This document shows, piece after piece, positions 27,739-35,359 of a stretch of 64,000 bases of DNA. The stretch covers positions 1 through 64,000 of the forward strand of contig CAYUPL010000002.1 in NCBI GenBank assembly GCA_964446655.1, written 5' to 3'. Below the pieces are notes generated by a model. It saw nothing but the letters and a program-made list of their open reading frames with translations, was not told where the DNA came from and ran no database searches. This stretch comes from Desulfopila_A sp964446655. GTDB lineage: Bacteria; Desulfobacterota; Desulfobulbia; Desulfobulbales; Desulfocapsaceae. The position numbers and the translations under genes were made by a program. Numbering within the stretch: position 1 is the stretch's first letter; each line of letters begins with the position of its first letter.

Positions 27739-29574
27739 ATGAAAACTCAGCAGAAACTCGATAAAATTCTCGAAGGAATCAGAGAAAAGGCTCAGGAAGA
27801 AGTAGGCGCTCTGATGGGTGTCGATTTTCGACTTTCTTCGCTTTTCAATAAACTGACAACGAAAGAAGAGTTTCTGGATGAGCAGGCCGGCAAAAAGATC
27901 GTCGCCAAGATGGATATTACCGGTGAAATTCAAGGTGAAGGTGCTCTGTTAATAGGAATAAAAGATGGTATCCGACTTGGCGGAACATTGATAATGCTTC
28001 CTTCCGCCGAGTTGGATGAGGTTGTCAAAAACGAAAACTACACCGAAGAAACAGAAGACTCATATGGCGAAATAGCAAATATTATAGCCGGCTCCTATAC
28101 GAAAGTTTTTGAGGAAATGTATTCGAAAAGCTGTCGATTTGTTCGTAAAGAACAAACCGTAGTTTCTCCTCTCAAACTAGAGGTGGCTGCGGCGGAACCT
28201 TTTCCTGTACAGTGGTACTATTGGGTTAAATCGGGCATGATGCTGGAGGGTCTGAAAATGGGTGACCTGGACATGCTGATTCCCGCAGAGCCGTTCGGCC
28301 TGCAACTACCGGTTGACGAGTCCAAAACAGAGAAGAAAAAAGAACAAGCCGCTGAAGATGAAGGTCGGGATCCTGTTGCCAAAGAACAGTCCGAAGGTGT
28401 TGAAGCCGGCCGGGAAGATAGCCCCGATGCAGCCGATATGTCTGAGGAAAAGGAAGTTCCTCCTGAGAAAAAAGTCAAGCAGGCAGTTCCGCAACTCGCA
28501 GATAAAGATCTGCAAAAGCAAAAAAAAATAATAGACAAGGTGTTTTCCGCCTGTCGCCGCACAGTTTCTGAAGAAGTGGGGGCTCTTCTTGGTGTTGATG
28601 TAAAGCTTACCGAGCCTGACGACAGGATTGTTACCAAGGAAGACTTTTTTCTGGAAGAGGCTGTAGGCAAGCAGGTCCTGGCCCGAATGGACGTTGTTGA
28701 TGCCGCGGAAGCGGAAAGCTTTCTTTTTGTCAGTCTTAAGGATGCCATCAGAATCGGCTCTCTTCTCATAATGTTGCCTCCTGCCGAGCTCGAGTCCGCA
28801 GTGACGGAAGAAGAGTTCTCTCCTGACACTGAAGATGCCTATGGTGAAATAGCCAATATTATTTCAGGTTCGTATACATCCGTTTTTCAGGAACAATATG
28901 TTGATAAGCTCCGGTTTGTAAAAACCGATCTTGAAATTGTGGCGCCCATGAAGGTTGACACCGATTCCGACGATGTAATACCTCTGCAACAATATTATAT
29001 GGGGAGCAGCAAACTTGAAATTGGAGGGAAGGAGTGTGGTAAGATGTGCATGCTTGTTCCCGCAGGCCTGCTTAAACTTCATCAGCTTGAAGAACACAAA
29101 GAAATATCCGAACCTGTTGATGCAGATCAAGGAGTTCAAGAAAGCGGATCGTTACCCTCTGAAAGTGCTGCGGATACAACCACACCACACGTTCGAGAAA
29201 AAATCAAGGGAGCAGCGGATATTCTCATTGTGGAAAACAGTAAAAGTGAAGCAGAAAAAATTCAGACACAGTTGAAGCAGATTGGTATAGCGTCAAATTG
29301 CATCTCTTTTGCTGATAACATAAACTTTCATATCACTTCAGGTTTACGGCTTATCATAATAGTAATGGAAGAAGTAAATGAGCAGGCATATGGAGTTACA
29401 ATAAAAGTCCGCTCCTTGAGTTCGGCGCCGATTGTTGCCGCCGGGCCGGCATGGACGAGGTCTAAAGTGATAAAGGCTGTTAAATACGGAGTGCGGGATA
29501 TACTGCTCACTCCGGCGGTTCAAGAAGATATTCGAGAAAAAGTTGAACAGAATATCGTTAAGCTGGCAGCATAA
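27739..29574 (+). CDS. Tandem CheC/CheX-like protein with degenerate receiver domain
   Basis: A 611-residue protein I do not recognise as a named gene. Two similar modules, about residues 1-195 and 262-460, each start with an EEVGALxGVD motif. Each carries a phosphatase-like motif (DSYGEIANIIAGSY and DAYGEIANIISGSY), with Pro 30 residues after Asn instead of the 22 in CheX. A charged low-complexity linker joins them. The C-terminal part (about 490-611) looks like a receiver (ADILIVENSKSEAEKIQTQL), but the expected phosphoacceptor position reads IIIVMEEVNE, so it is probably not phosphorylated. The modules may act on CheY-P or interact with the C-ring; this is inference. No good ribosome-binding site precedes the ATG. 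Confidence 0.75.
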   Translation: MKTQQKLDKILEGIREKAQEEVGALMGVDFRLSSLFNKLTTKEEFLDEQAGKKIVAKMDITGEIQGEGALLIGIKDGIRLGGTLIMLPSAELDEVVKNENYTEETEDSYGEIANIIAGSYTKVFEEMYSKSCRFVRKEQTVVSPLKLEVAAAEPFPVQWYYWVKSGMMLEGLKMGDLDMLIPAEPFGLQLPVDESKTEKKKEQAAEDEGRDPVAKEQSEGVEAGREDSPDAADMSEEKEVPPEKKVKQAVPQLADKDLQKQKKIIDKVFSACRRTVSEEVGALLGVDVKLTEPDDRIVTKEDFFLEEAVGKQVLARMDVVDAAEAESFLFVSLKDAIRIGSLLIMLPPAELESAVTEEEFSPDTEDAYGEIANIISGSYTSVFQEQYVDKLRFVKTDLEIVAPMKVDTDSDDVIPLQQYYMGSSKLEIGGKECGKMCMLVPAGLLKLHQLEEHKEISEPVDADQGVQESGSLPSESAADTTTPHVREKIKGAADILIVENSKSEAEKIQTQLKQIGIASNCISFADNINFHITSGLRLIIIVMEEVNEQAYGVTIKVRSLSSAPIVAAGPAWTRSKVIKAVKYGVRDILLTPAVQEDIREKVEQNIVKLAA

Positions 29575-29576
29575 CG

Positions 29577-31037
29577 TTACCAGTTTTCAGGAGTGAGGTT
29601 TTTCTTCTTGATTTTTTCCAGAAGGGTGGTGCGTTTCAGTTTGAGGAGCTTGGCAGCCTCTTTTTTGTTGCCCCCGGTTGCACGTAAGGCATTGACGATC
29701 AGTTTGATTTCAAATTGATGAATCATCTGCTTGAAGTCTACTTCACCATCCGAAAGTTCCTGTTCTTCATCCTCCCAAAAAAGAGTTGCGATAGTTGTGT
29801 GTGATGGTGGCTCCGGCATATTGGCAGTCAAATAATCGACATCTTCTTCGCTCTGATTTTCCGACAGCAAATATTTTTCAGGTAGTTCCGTGATGTCTAT
29901 GGCTTTGCCGCTGAAAAGGATAGACATATGCTGGATGAGGTTTTCAAGTTCACGTACATTACCTCTCCAGTTGTAACGCAACAGCGACTGCATGGCGCTT
30001 TTGGTGAAAGTAAAAGGTTCTCGCCCCCTTTCGACGGTATAGTTATGGATAAACGACGAGATTAGCAAAGGGATATCCCCTTTTCTCGATTTCAACGGAG
30101 GTATATGCAGAGGAATGACACTGAGCCTGTAATACAGGTCTTCCCTGAACTTCCCTTCGGTGACCAGCTGTTCGAGATCACAATGTGTTGCCGCGAGAAT
30201 TCTGGTGTCTACAGGTGTGGATTGCAGTCCTCCCACCGGTTCAAATTCTTTTTCCTGCAGAACGCGTAGCAATTTGGCCTGCAGGTTAGGCTTCATGTCA
30301 CCAATTTCGTCGAGAAAAAGTGTACCTCCATCAGCGTATTGTATGCGTCCTTGTTTGTTCTGGGTTGCGCCGGTAAATGCTCCTTTTGTATGTCCGAAAA
30401 GCTCACTCTCGAGAAGATCATCAGGAATGGCGGCACAATTCACAGGGACAAAATTTTTGGATTTCCTGCTGCTTTTTGTATGAATGGCTTTTGCCACCAA
30501 CTCCTTTCCCGTGCCGGATTCTCCGCGAATGAGAACGGTGGCGTAATCATCTTCGGCAACACGCGTTATAAGATCAAACAATGAAATCATTTGTGGAGAT
30601 TTACCTATAATTCCACAAAATTGATCCGTGGTCGATAAGCGATGTAGTGTCTGCCTGTGATGAGCAGCTCTTTCAATGGCCCTTTTTAAAATAATCCGTA
30701 TCTCTGTGAGATCGTAGGGCTTGGTGATATAAAAGAAAGGATTGGATTCCATTACTTTGCTGATCAGAGCGGTATCTTCTCCCGGCAGGATGGCAATGGT
30801 TACGGGAGAGCTTTTTTCGCAGAGCTTCTTTAACAGATTGAGGCTTGCATGTGTGTCGGTAAAAGTGAGATCGAGAAAAACAATATCGGGCTGGGAGTGA
30901 TGTAAAACCGAAGAGAGTCTTGCTTTGCTTTCTGCGTGGAGGAATATTCCACTATAGATTTTCTCTAGTGAGGATATGATCTCAATGATGCCGGTTTTAT
31001 CCTGATCGATGAAGAGTATAGTGGGTATGAAATTCAT
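29577..31037 (-). CDS. Sigma-54-dependent response regulator (FlrC/FleQ-type candidate)
   Basis: A 486-residue NtrC-family activator. It has an N-terminal receiver with Asp11, Asp13 and Asp56 (IVFLDLTF) and the Lys in YITKPYDL. The AAA+ domain has Walker A GESGTGKELVAKA, the sigma-54-contacting GAFTGA loop and LFLDEIGDM. The C-terminal Fis-type helix-turn-helix reads GGNKKEAAKLLKLKRTTLLE. It is the only sigma-54 activator in the window and lies about 4 kb from the sigma-54 flagellar promoter, so it is the obvious candidate to activate it. No partner kinase lies next to it. Convergent with the preceding gene, with only two bases between stops. Confidence 0.9.
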   Translation of the reverse strand: MNFIPTILFIDQDKTGIIEIISSLEKIYSGIFLHAESKARLSSVLHHSQPDIVFLDLTFTDTHASLNLLKKLCEKSSPVTIAILPGEDTALISKVMESNPFFYITKPYDLTEIRIILKRAIERAAHHRQTLHRLSTTDQFCGIIGKSPQMISLFDLITRVAEDDYATVLIRGESGTGKELVAKAIHTKSSRKSKNFVPVNCAAIPDDLLESELFGHTKGAFTGATQNKQGRIQYADGGTLFLDEIGDMKPNLQAKLLRVLQEKEFEPVGGLQSTPVDTRILAATHCDLEQLVTEGKFREDLYYRLSVIPLHIPPLKSRKGDIPLLISSFIHNYTVERGREPFTFTKSAMQSLLRYNWRGNVRELENLIQHMSILFSGKAIDITELPEKYLLSENQSEEDVDYLTANMPEPPSHTTIATLFWEDEEQELSDGEVDFKQMIHQFEIKLIVNALRATGGNKKEAAKLLKLKRTTLLEKIKKKNLTPENW

Positions 31038-31070
31038 AACGGTAATTGCCAGACAAGCTCCTGGTAGAAT

Positions 31071-31556
31071 TTATTTTTCTTGAAGTAGATCAGCAAGTTT
31101 GCTCGATGTCCTCCTCATGTTAAGGCTGAGGAGGCGGGCTGTTTTCTGTATGAGCTTAATTCCCAGGGTCGGAGATTTCTGGGCCAGTATTTCAAAGCCC
31201 TTATCAGTTAAAGTCACCATTGTGGCCGGCTGCACCGCCACTACGGTAGCAGAGCGGGTAGATTTGTCGATGATGGCCATCTCGCCGATGGAGTTGCCGC
31301 GTGTCAGCCTGGCGATGACAATATTTCCACCGGTTTCCGACTTTTTTGACACCTCTAACACACCATGGACGACGAATCCCATGAAGTTGCCTTTATCTCC
31401 TTCAACAAAGAGGTATTCACCTCTTTTGAGATGAACATAACTCATATGTTTGGCGAGTACATCTAGCTCATCGACATTAAAACTGTCAAAAAGTGGAAGA
31501 TTTATAAGAAAATTGCGAGTATCTTCTTCTGAGTCGGTAAGCTTTTGATTTGGCAT
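31071..31556 (-). CDS. Cyclic-nucleotide-binding domain protein
   Basis: A 161-residue single-domain protein of the cyclic nucleotide-binding (CRP/PKA regulatory) fold. The phosphate-binding cassette is visible as NSIGEMAIIDKSTRSATVV. There is no DNA-binding helix-turn-helix, so it is not a CRP-type transcription factor. It sits 33 bases upstream of the sigma-54 regulator on the same strand, most likely in one operon. It might relay a nucleotide signal to that regulator; the partner and the nucleotide are unknown. Confidence 0.82.
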   Translation of the reverse strand: MPNQKLTDSEEDTRNFLINLPLFDSFNVDELDVLAKHMSYVHLKRGEYLFVEGDKGNFMGFVVHGVLEVSKKSETGGNIVIARLTRGNSIGEMAIIDKSTRSATVVAVQPATMVTLTDKGFEILAQKSPTLGIKLIQKTARLLSLNMRRTSSKLADLLQEK

Positions 31557-31657
31557 GGTAACTTAAAGGGGAAATTTCGACCGTGAGAATGTTGTGTGTC
31601 ATAAATTTGTCTCGGTCTTAACTCTATAGCATATTAATTAAAAAAAGGAACCTCTCT

Positions 31658-32212
31658 TTGCCAGCTGATGCTCAAAAATATTGGAGTAGAGCTAGTAAGG
31701 CTATTATAAGGCAAGTCGTATACTTCTTTTTTATCTTCTCAATCTCGACCTTTTTAACTCTTAGCGTAGAAGCAGCTGAAAATATGCACAAGAGTTATTC
31801 CGCTGTTGTGGTAAAAATTATTGATGGTGACACTTTTGAGGTTCAAAAAGCAAATGATATTATCCGTATACGTCTGTGGGGAATTGATACGCCGGAATGG
31901 GATCAACCCTATTCGGTGGAGGCGAAACAGTATCTAAGGCAAATACTCTATAAACAAACGGTAGATGTAATGCCTCTTTATGTTGACGATTATGGCAGAG
32001 TCATAGCTAAGGTTTTTCTCCGTGGAAAAAGTGTTAATCAGAGTTTGGTGGCAAAAGGATTTGCCTGGGTCCATGTCTTTTTTTGCAAAGAGGAAATTTG
32101 CACCTCATGGAAAAGACTTGAGCAAAGGGCCAAGCAAAAAAAAATTGGTTTGTGGGGAGAGGGGCAAGCGATAGCTCCCTGGAAGTGGAAAAAAATCTAT
32201 AGAAGAAACTGA
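31658..32212 (+). CDS. Secreted staphylococcal-nuclease-like protein, TTG start
   Basis: A 184-residue protein with an N-terminal signal segment (about 18-38) and a thermonuclease (SNase) domain. Family elements include VVKIIDGDTFEV, IRIRLWGIDTPEWDQP (Arg, Asp, Thr and Glu of the active site) and YGRVIAKVFL (second catalytic Arg). It likely cuts DNA or RNA outside the cytoplasm. TTG 31658 has AAGGA upstream; no suitable ATG precedes the signal segment. It interrupts two minus-strand signalling operons and seems unrelated to them. Confidence 0.85.
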   Translation: MPADAQKYWSRASKAIIRQVVYFFFIFSISTFLTLSVEAAENMHKSYSAVVVKIIDGDTFEVQKANDIIRIRLWGIDTPEWDQPYSVEAKQYLRQILYKQTVDVMPLYVDDYGRVIAKVFLRGKSVNQSLVAKGFAWVHVFFCKEEICTSWKRLEQRAKQKKIGLWGEGQAIAPWKWKKIYRRN

Positions 32213-32228
32213 TACTCTCCGGTTGATG

Positions 32229-32798
32229 TTATATGTCCGCTAAAATATTCAAAGAAGCAGCGATACGAGATTCAGGATCCTTATCGCTGTTTCGCAACTC
32301 GTTTTCCACGGAATCAAGGCGTTGTTGCAATCTGGCGGCCAGCAGTTCCAGGTTCTGAATTGTTTGTGAAGCTGCCTGCTCTGTCGTACCCATGGCTTCA
32401 TGGATATCCAACGCATTCCGCATGAGCGCTTTTACATTTACTATTTTTTCAATACGCAAGAAAAGCTCATCAAAGTTAATAGGTTTTTCGAGATAGTCAA
32501 TGGCTCCTTTTTTCATGGCCGCTACGGCTGTATCGACGGAAGAATGGGCGGTTATCAGAATCACTTCGATATTATTATCGAGCTGTTTCGCCATCTCCAA
32601 AACTTCAATTCCACCGATTCCCCCCGGCATCATCAGGTCCGTGAGGATGACATCATACCGTTTTTGTTGTAAACATTTTTCCGCTTGATAACCATCTTCC
32701 GCCACATCTGCACTATATCCGGCTTTTTTGAGGCGTTGCTCCAACAGCTTTCTGATTACCGGGTCATCATCGACGACAAGAATTGAGAGTGTATTCAT
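32229..32798 (-). CDS. Response regulator with coiled-coil tail
   Basis: A 189-residue protein: an N-terminal receiver with VVDDDPVIRKLLEQRL, phosphoacceptor in VILTDLMMPGG, Thr in ITAHSS and Lys in YLEKPINF. A helical, coiled-coil tail follows (about 130-175). It has no DNA-binding domain. I use ATG 32798, which has AAGGAGG upstream, rather than an in-frame ATG at 32870 that would extend 24 residues into cheR. Last gene of the cheA-cheW-cheB-cheR operon; a role as a phosphate sink or second output of CheA is possible. Confidence 0.85.
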   Translation of the reverse strand: MNTLSILVVDDDPVIRKLLEQRLKKAGYSADVAEDGYQAEKCLQQKRYDVILTDLMMPGGIGGIEVLEMAKQLDNNIEVILITAHSSVDTAVAAMKKGAIDYLEKPINFDELFLRIEKIVNVKALMRNALDIHEAMGTTEQAASQTIQNLELLAARLQQRLDSVENELRNSDKDPESRIAASLNILADI

Positions 32799-32812
32799 GA
32801 GGAGCCTCCTCC

Positions 32813-33649
32813 TTATTTTTTCTGATAAAAGATTGATCGCAGATGTCGTTTGGGAACAAACCGGGGACATATCCCTGTTAATGATTCGGTTGAGCCGATC
32901 ACGAGAAAGCCATCATCGGCGAGACTGTCCGCTATCTTGGTAAAGAGTTTTTTTCGATCCGGAATAGTGAAGTAGATGGCGACATTACGGCAGAAGATGA
33001 TGTCGAACTTGCCGAGTCCTGTAAAAGGCGACATGAGGTTCATTTTGCGGAAGGTAACCATCGAGCGTATTTCATCTTTAATTTTCCAAAAATCCCCAAC
33101 GGCTGTGAAATATTTTTTTAATTGGGTCTGGGGCAGGCCTCTTTCTATCTCAAATTTGTTATATTTACCGTAGCTCGCCTGAGAAATGGCATTATCTGAA
33201 ATATCAGTTCCTAAAAGTTGAATACTGTACCGGGAAAGGTTCGGAACAAGCTCCTTGATGACAATTGCGATTGAATAGAGCTCCTGTCCCGTCGAAGCTG
33301 CGGCACTCCAGATTTTGATACTTGTTTTCAGTGTAGAAGAATTTGGAGTACGGGCATCAATTATTTCCGGCAGCAGCTTATGCTGGAGCAGTTCAAAAGG
33401 ACCTTTGTCGCGAAAAAAAAGAGTTTCGTTTGTAGATATTGCATCAACAATTTTTCTTTCGATTACCTTGGAATGATCCGCCTTGGCCCTGTTGTGAAGT
33501 TCCAGATAGGATTTGCATCCTAACTGTTCGGCAACGGAGCTCAGACGCGTCTCAAAGAGATATGTTTTGTTATGGTCGAGAAAAATACCTGATATATCAT
33601 AGATATACTTTGATATGGTTTTGATCTCGCTGGGGGTGATTTTTATCAT
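32813..33649 (-). CDS. cheR: Chemotaxis methyltransferase CheR
   Basis: S-adenosylmethionine-dependent methyltransferase that modifies glutamates of chemoreceptors. The 278 residues have an N-terminal helical domain (INTNETLFFRDKGPFELL-like: ISTNETLFFRDKGPFELLQ) and the catalytic domain (KIWSAAASTGQELYSIAI, then FDIIFCRNVAIYF). Together with CheB it implies chemoreceptors elsewhere in the genome, since none is encoded here. Confidence 0.95.
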   Translation of the reverse strand: MIKITPSEIKTISKYIYDISGIFLDHNKTYLFETRLSSVAEQLGCKSYLELHNRAKADHSKVIERKIVDAISTNETLFFRDKGPFELLQHKLLPEIIDARTPNSSTLKTSIKIWSAAASTGQELYSIAIVIKELVPNLSRYSIQLLGTDISDNAISQASYGKYNKFEIERGLPQTQLKKYFTAVGDFWKIKDEIRSMVTFRKMNLMSPFTGLGKFDIIFCRNVAIYFTIPDRKKLFTKIADSLADDGFLVIGSTESLTGICPRFVPKRHLRSIFYQKK

Positions 33650-33685
33650 TCTATCACATTACTCATGCAAAGATTAGTATACCTT

Positions 33686-34810
33686 CTATTTGAGACTTTT
33701 CAGAATTTCGTCTGCAATTTTATCGAGAGGGGCCACAATATCGGCTATTCCGCTTTCTATGGGAATCTTGGGCATTCCATAGACAACACATGTCTTTTCG
33801 TTCTGTGCAATAATAAAACTACCTTTATTTTTTAAAACTTCGAGACCTTTTGTGCCGTCATATCCCATGCCTGTCATAATGACGGCAGTTGATCGCCCTA
33901 CATAATAATCAGCAACCGAGCGAAACAGGTAATCAACGGAGGGCTTGCATGAATTTTCCGGTGGATCATTGGTGATTTTTATCTGACGGTTCAGGCCATC
34001 GGCACTGGCGATGAGCTTCATCTGTTTGCCGCCGGGAGCGATATAAATAGTGTTTTTCTGTAACGTCTCACGGTCTGTTGCTTCTCTGACGGTCAGAGCA
34101 CATTTTTTATCGAGGCTCGAGGCAAGGGATTTAGTAAAAACCGGTGGCATATGCTGGACAATAACGATCGGCACGCCAATGTCTGCCGGAAGTTTCGGCA
34201 GCACATGTGTCAAAGCGTTGGGACCTCCCGTTGAAACGCCAATGGCAATAATTTCTGAACGTCCGCGGTGCGTGGACTTGGTGGGTATCTGTCTTGCCGG
34301 GGTGACTGCTTCTTTGGATTCGGTAAACGGTTTTCTTAAAAGAGAGGGTTTTGCCTGAATCGGGCTGGGCTTGCGATAGAGTGCAGGAGATGTTGCTGAC
34401 CTGGTGAGATATGCTTTGATAATGGGATGAATGAGGCGTTTGATCTCCTTTTTTCCTTCCAGCTGATTTTTGCTTTGAGGTTTAAGGATAAAATCAAAAG
34501 CGCCGAGTTCCAGTGCCTTGAGGGTCATTTCTCCACCTTCCGAAGTGAGAGTGGAGAGCATTACAGCACCGATTTGAAGGTTGTTTTTCTGTATCTCGGC
34601 AAGGACTTCCAAACCATTCATAACCGGCATCTCGATATCGAGGGTGAGCAGGTCGGGTTTGAGAGTCTGTATTTTCGACATGGCGATTTTGCCGTTGTGG
34701 GCAACGCCGACAAGCTCAACCTCGGGGAGTTCCTCCAGGATATCGGAGACTGCTTTTCTGTAGACAATGGTGTCATCGACGACGAGGACACGAAGTTTTT
34801 TCTTTATCAT
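33686..34810 (-). CDS. cheB: Chemotaxis methylesterase/deamidase CheB
   Basis: Response-regulator-controlled glutamate methylesterase. The 374 residues have a receiver (LRVLVVDDTIVYRKAVSDIL, phosphoacceptor in LLTLDIEMPVMNG), a variable linker, and the C-terminal esterase with catalytic Ser (IGVSTGGPNALTHVL), His (IVQHMPPVFTKSLA) and Asp (TGMGYDGTKGL). The ATG directly follows the cheW stop. Confidence 0.97.
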   Translation of the reverse strand: MIKKKLRVLVVDDTIVYRKAVSDILEELPEVELVGVAHNGKIAMSKIQTLKPDLLTLDIEMPVMNGLEVLAEIQKNNLQIGAVMLSTLTSEGGEMTLKALELGAFDFILKPQSKNQLEGKKEIKRLIHPIIKAYLTRSATSPALYRKPSPIQAKPSLLRKPFTESKEAVTPARQIPTKSTHRGRSEIIAIGVSTGGPNALTHVLPKLPADIGVPIVIVQHMPPVFTKSLASSLDKKCALTVREATDRETLQKNTIYIAPGGKQMKLIASADGLNRQIKITNDPPENSCKPSVDYLFRSVADYYVGRSTAVIMTGMGYDGTKGLEVLKNKGSFIIAQNEKTCVVYGMPKIPIESGIADIVAPLDKIADEILKSLK

Positions 34811-35248
34811 TTAATCTTCTATGCTCAAGACTTTATCGACGTTAAGAATTCCGATAAGACTTTTTTCTGTTTTAAAAACTCCGGTAAAAAATTCTCCCTG
34901 GATTCCCCCCATATTCGCTGGAGGTCGTTCTTTCTTGTCCATGTCTGCTTCGACGACATCACTTATTTGCCGAACCAGAAGGCCTACATGTCCTCCGGAA
35001 GAATTGACGATTATGTTACGTGGGTCCTGGGAGAGGTCTGTTTCGCCTAGTCCCAGTTTCTTGCCCAGGTCGATAATGGTGATGATCTGACCACGGAGAT
35101 TCAAGATACCAAGTACATATTCCGGTGCCTGGGGAACTTTGGTCATCTGCATTATTTTATTAATTTCCTGAATCTTGAGAATGTCCATGCCGCATAAGGC
35201 GTTCCCGACATAAAACGTAGCAAGTTCAACAGTATTTTTGGTAGCCAT
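34811..35248 (-). CDS. cheW: Chemotaxis coupling protein CheW
   Basis: Scaffold that links CheA to chemoreceptors. The 145 residues are a single CheW domain with ATFYVGNALCGMDILKIQEI, VLGILNLRGQIITIIDLGKKLG and VGLLVRQISDVVEADM. Lies between cheA and cheB in the same operon, 111 bases after cheA. Confidence 0.96.
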   Translation of the reverse strand: MATKNTVELATFYVGNALCGMDILKIQEINKIMQMTKVPQAPEYVLGILNLRGQIITIIDLGKKLGLGETDLSQDPRNIIVNSSGGHVGLLVRQISDVVEADMDKKERPPANMGGIQGEFFTGVFKTEKSLIGILNVDKVLSIED

Positions 35249-35359
35249 AATTACTATTCCAACAAAAGATGAGTGTTAATTGACAAATGGCAGAAGGCAC
35301 TTCCGCCGTATGTATACACCGTAACCATTTTCTTTAGCAGCAGGTTCATGCAAAAAGTT

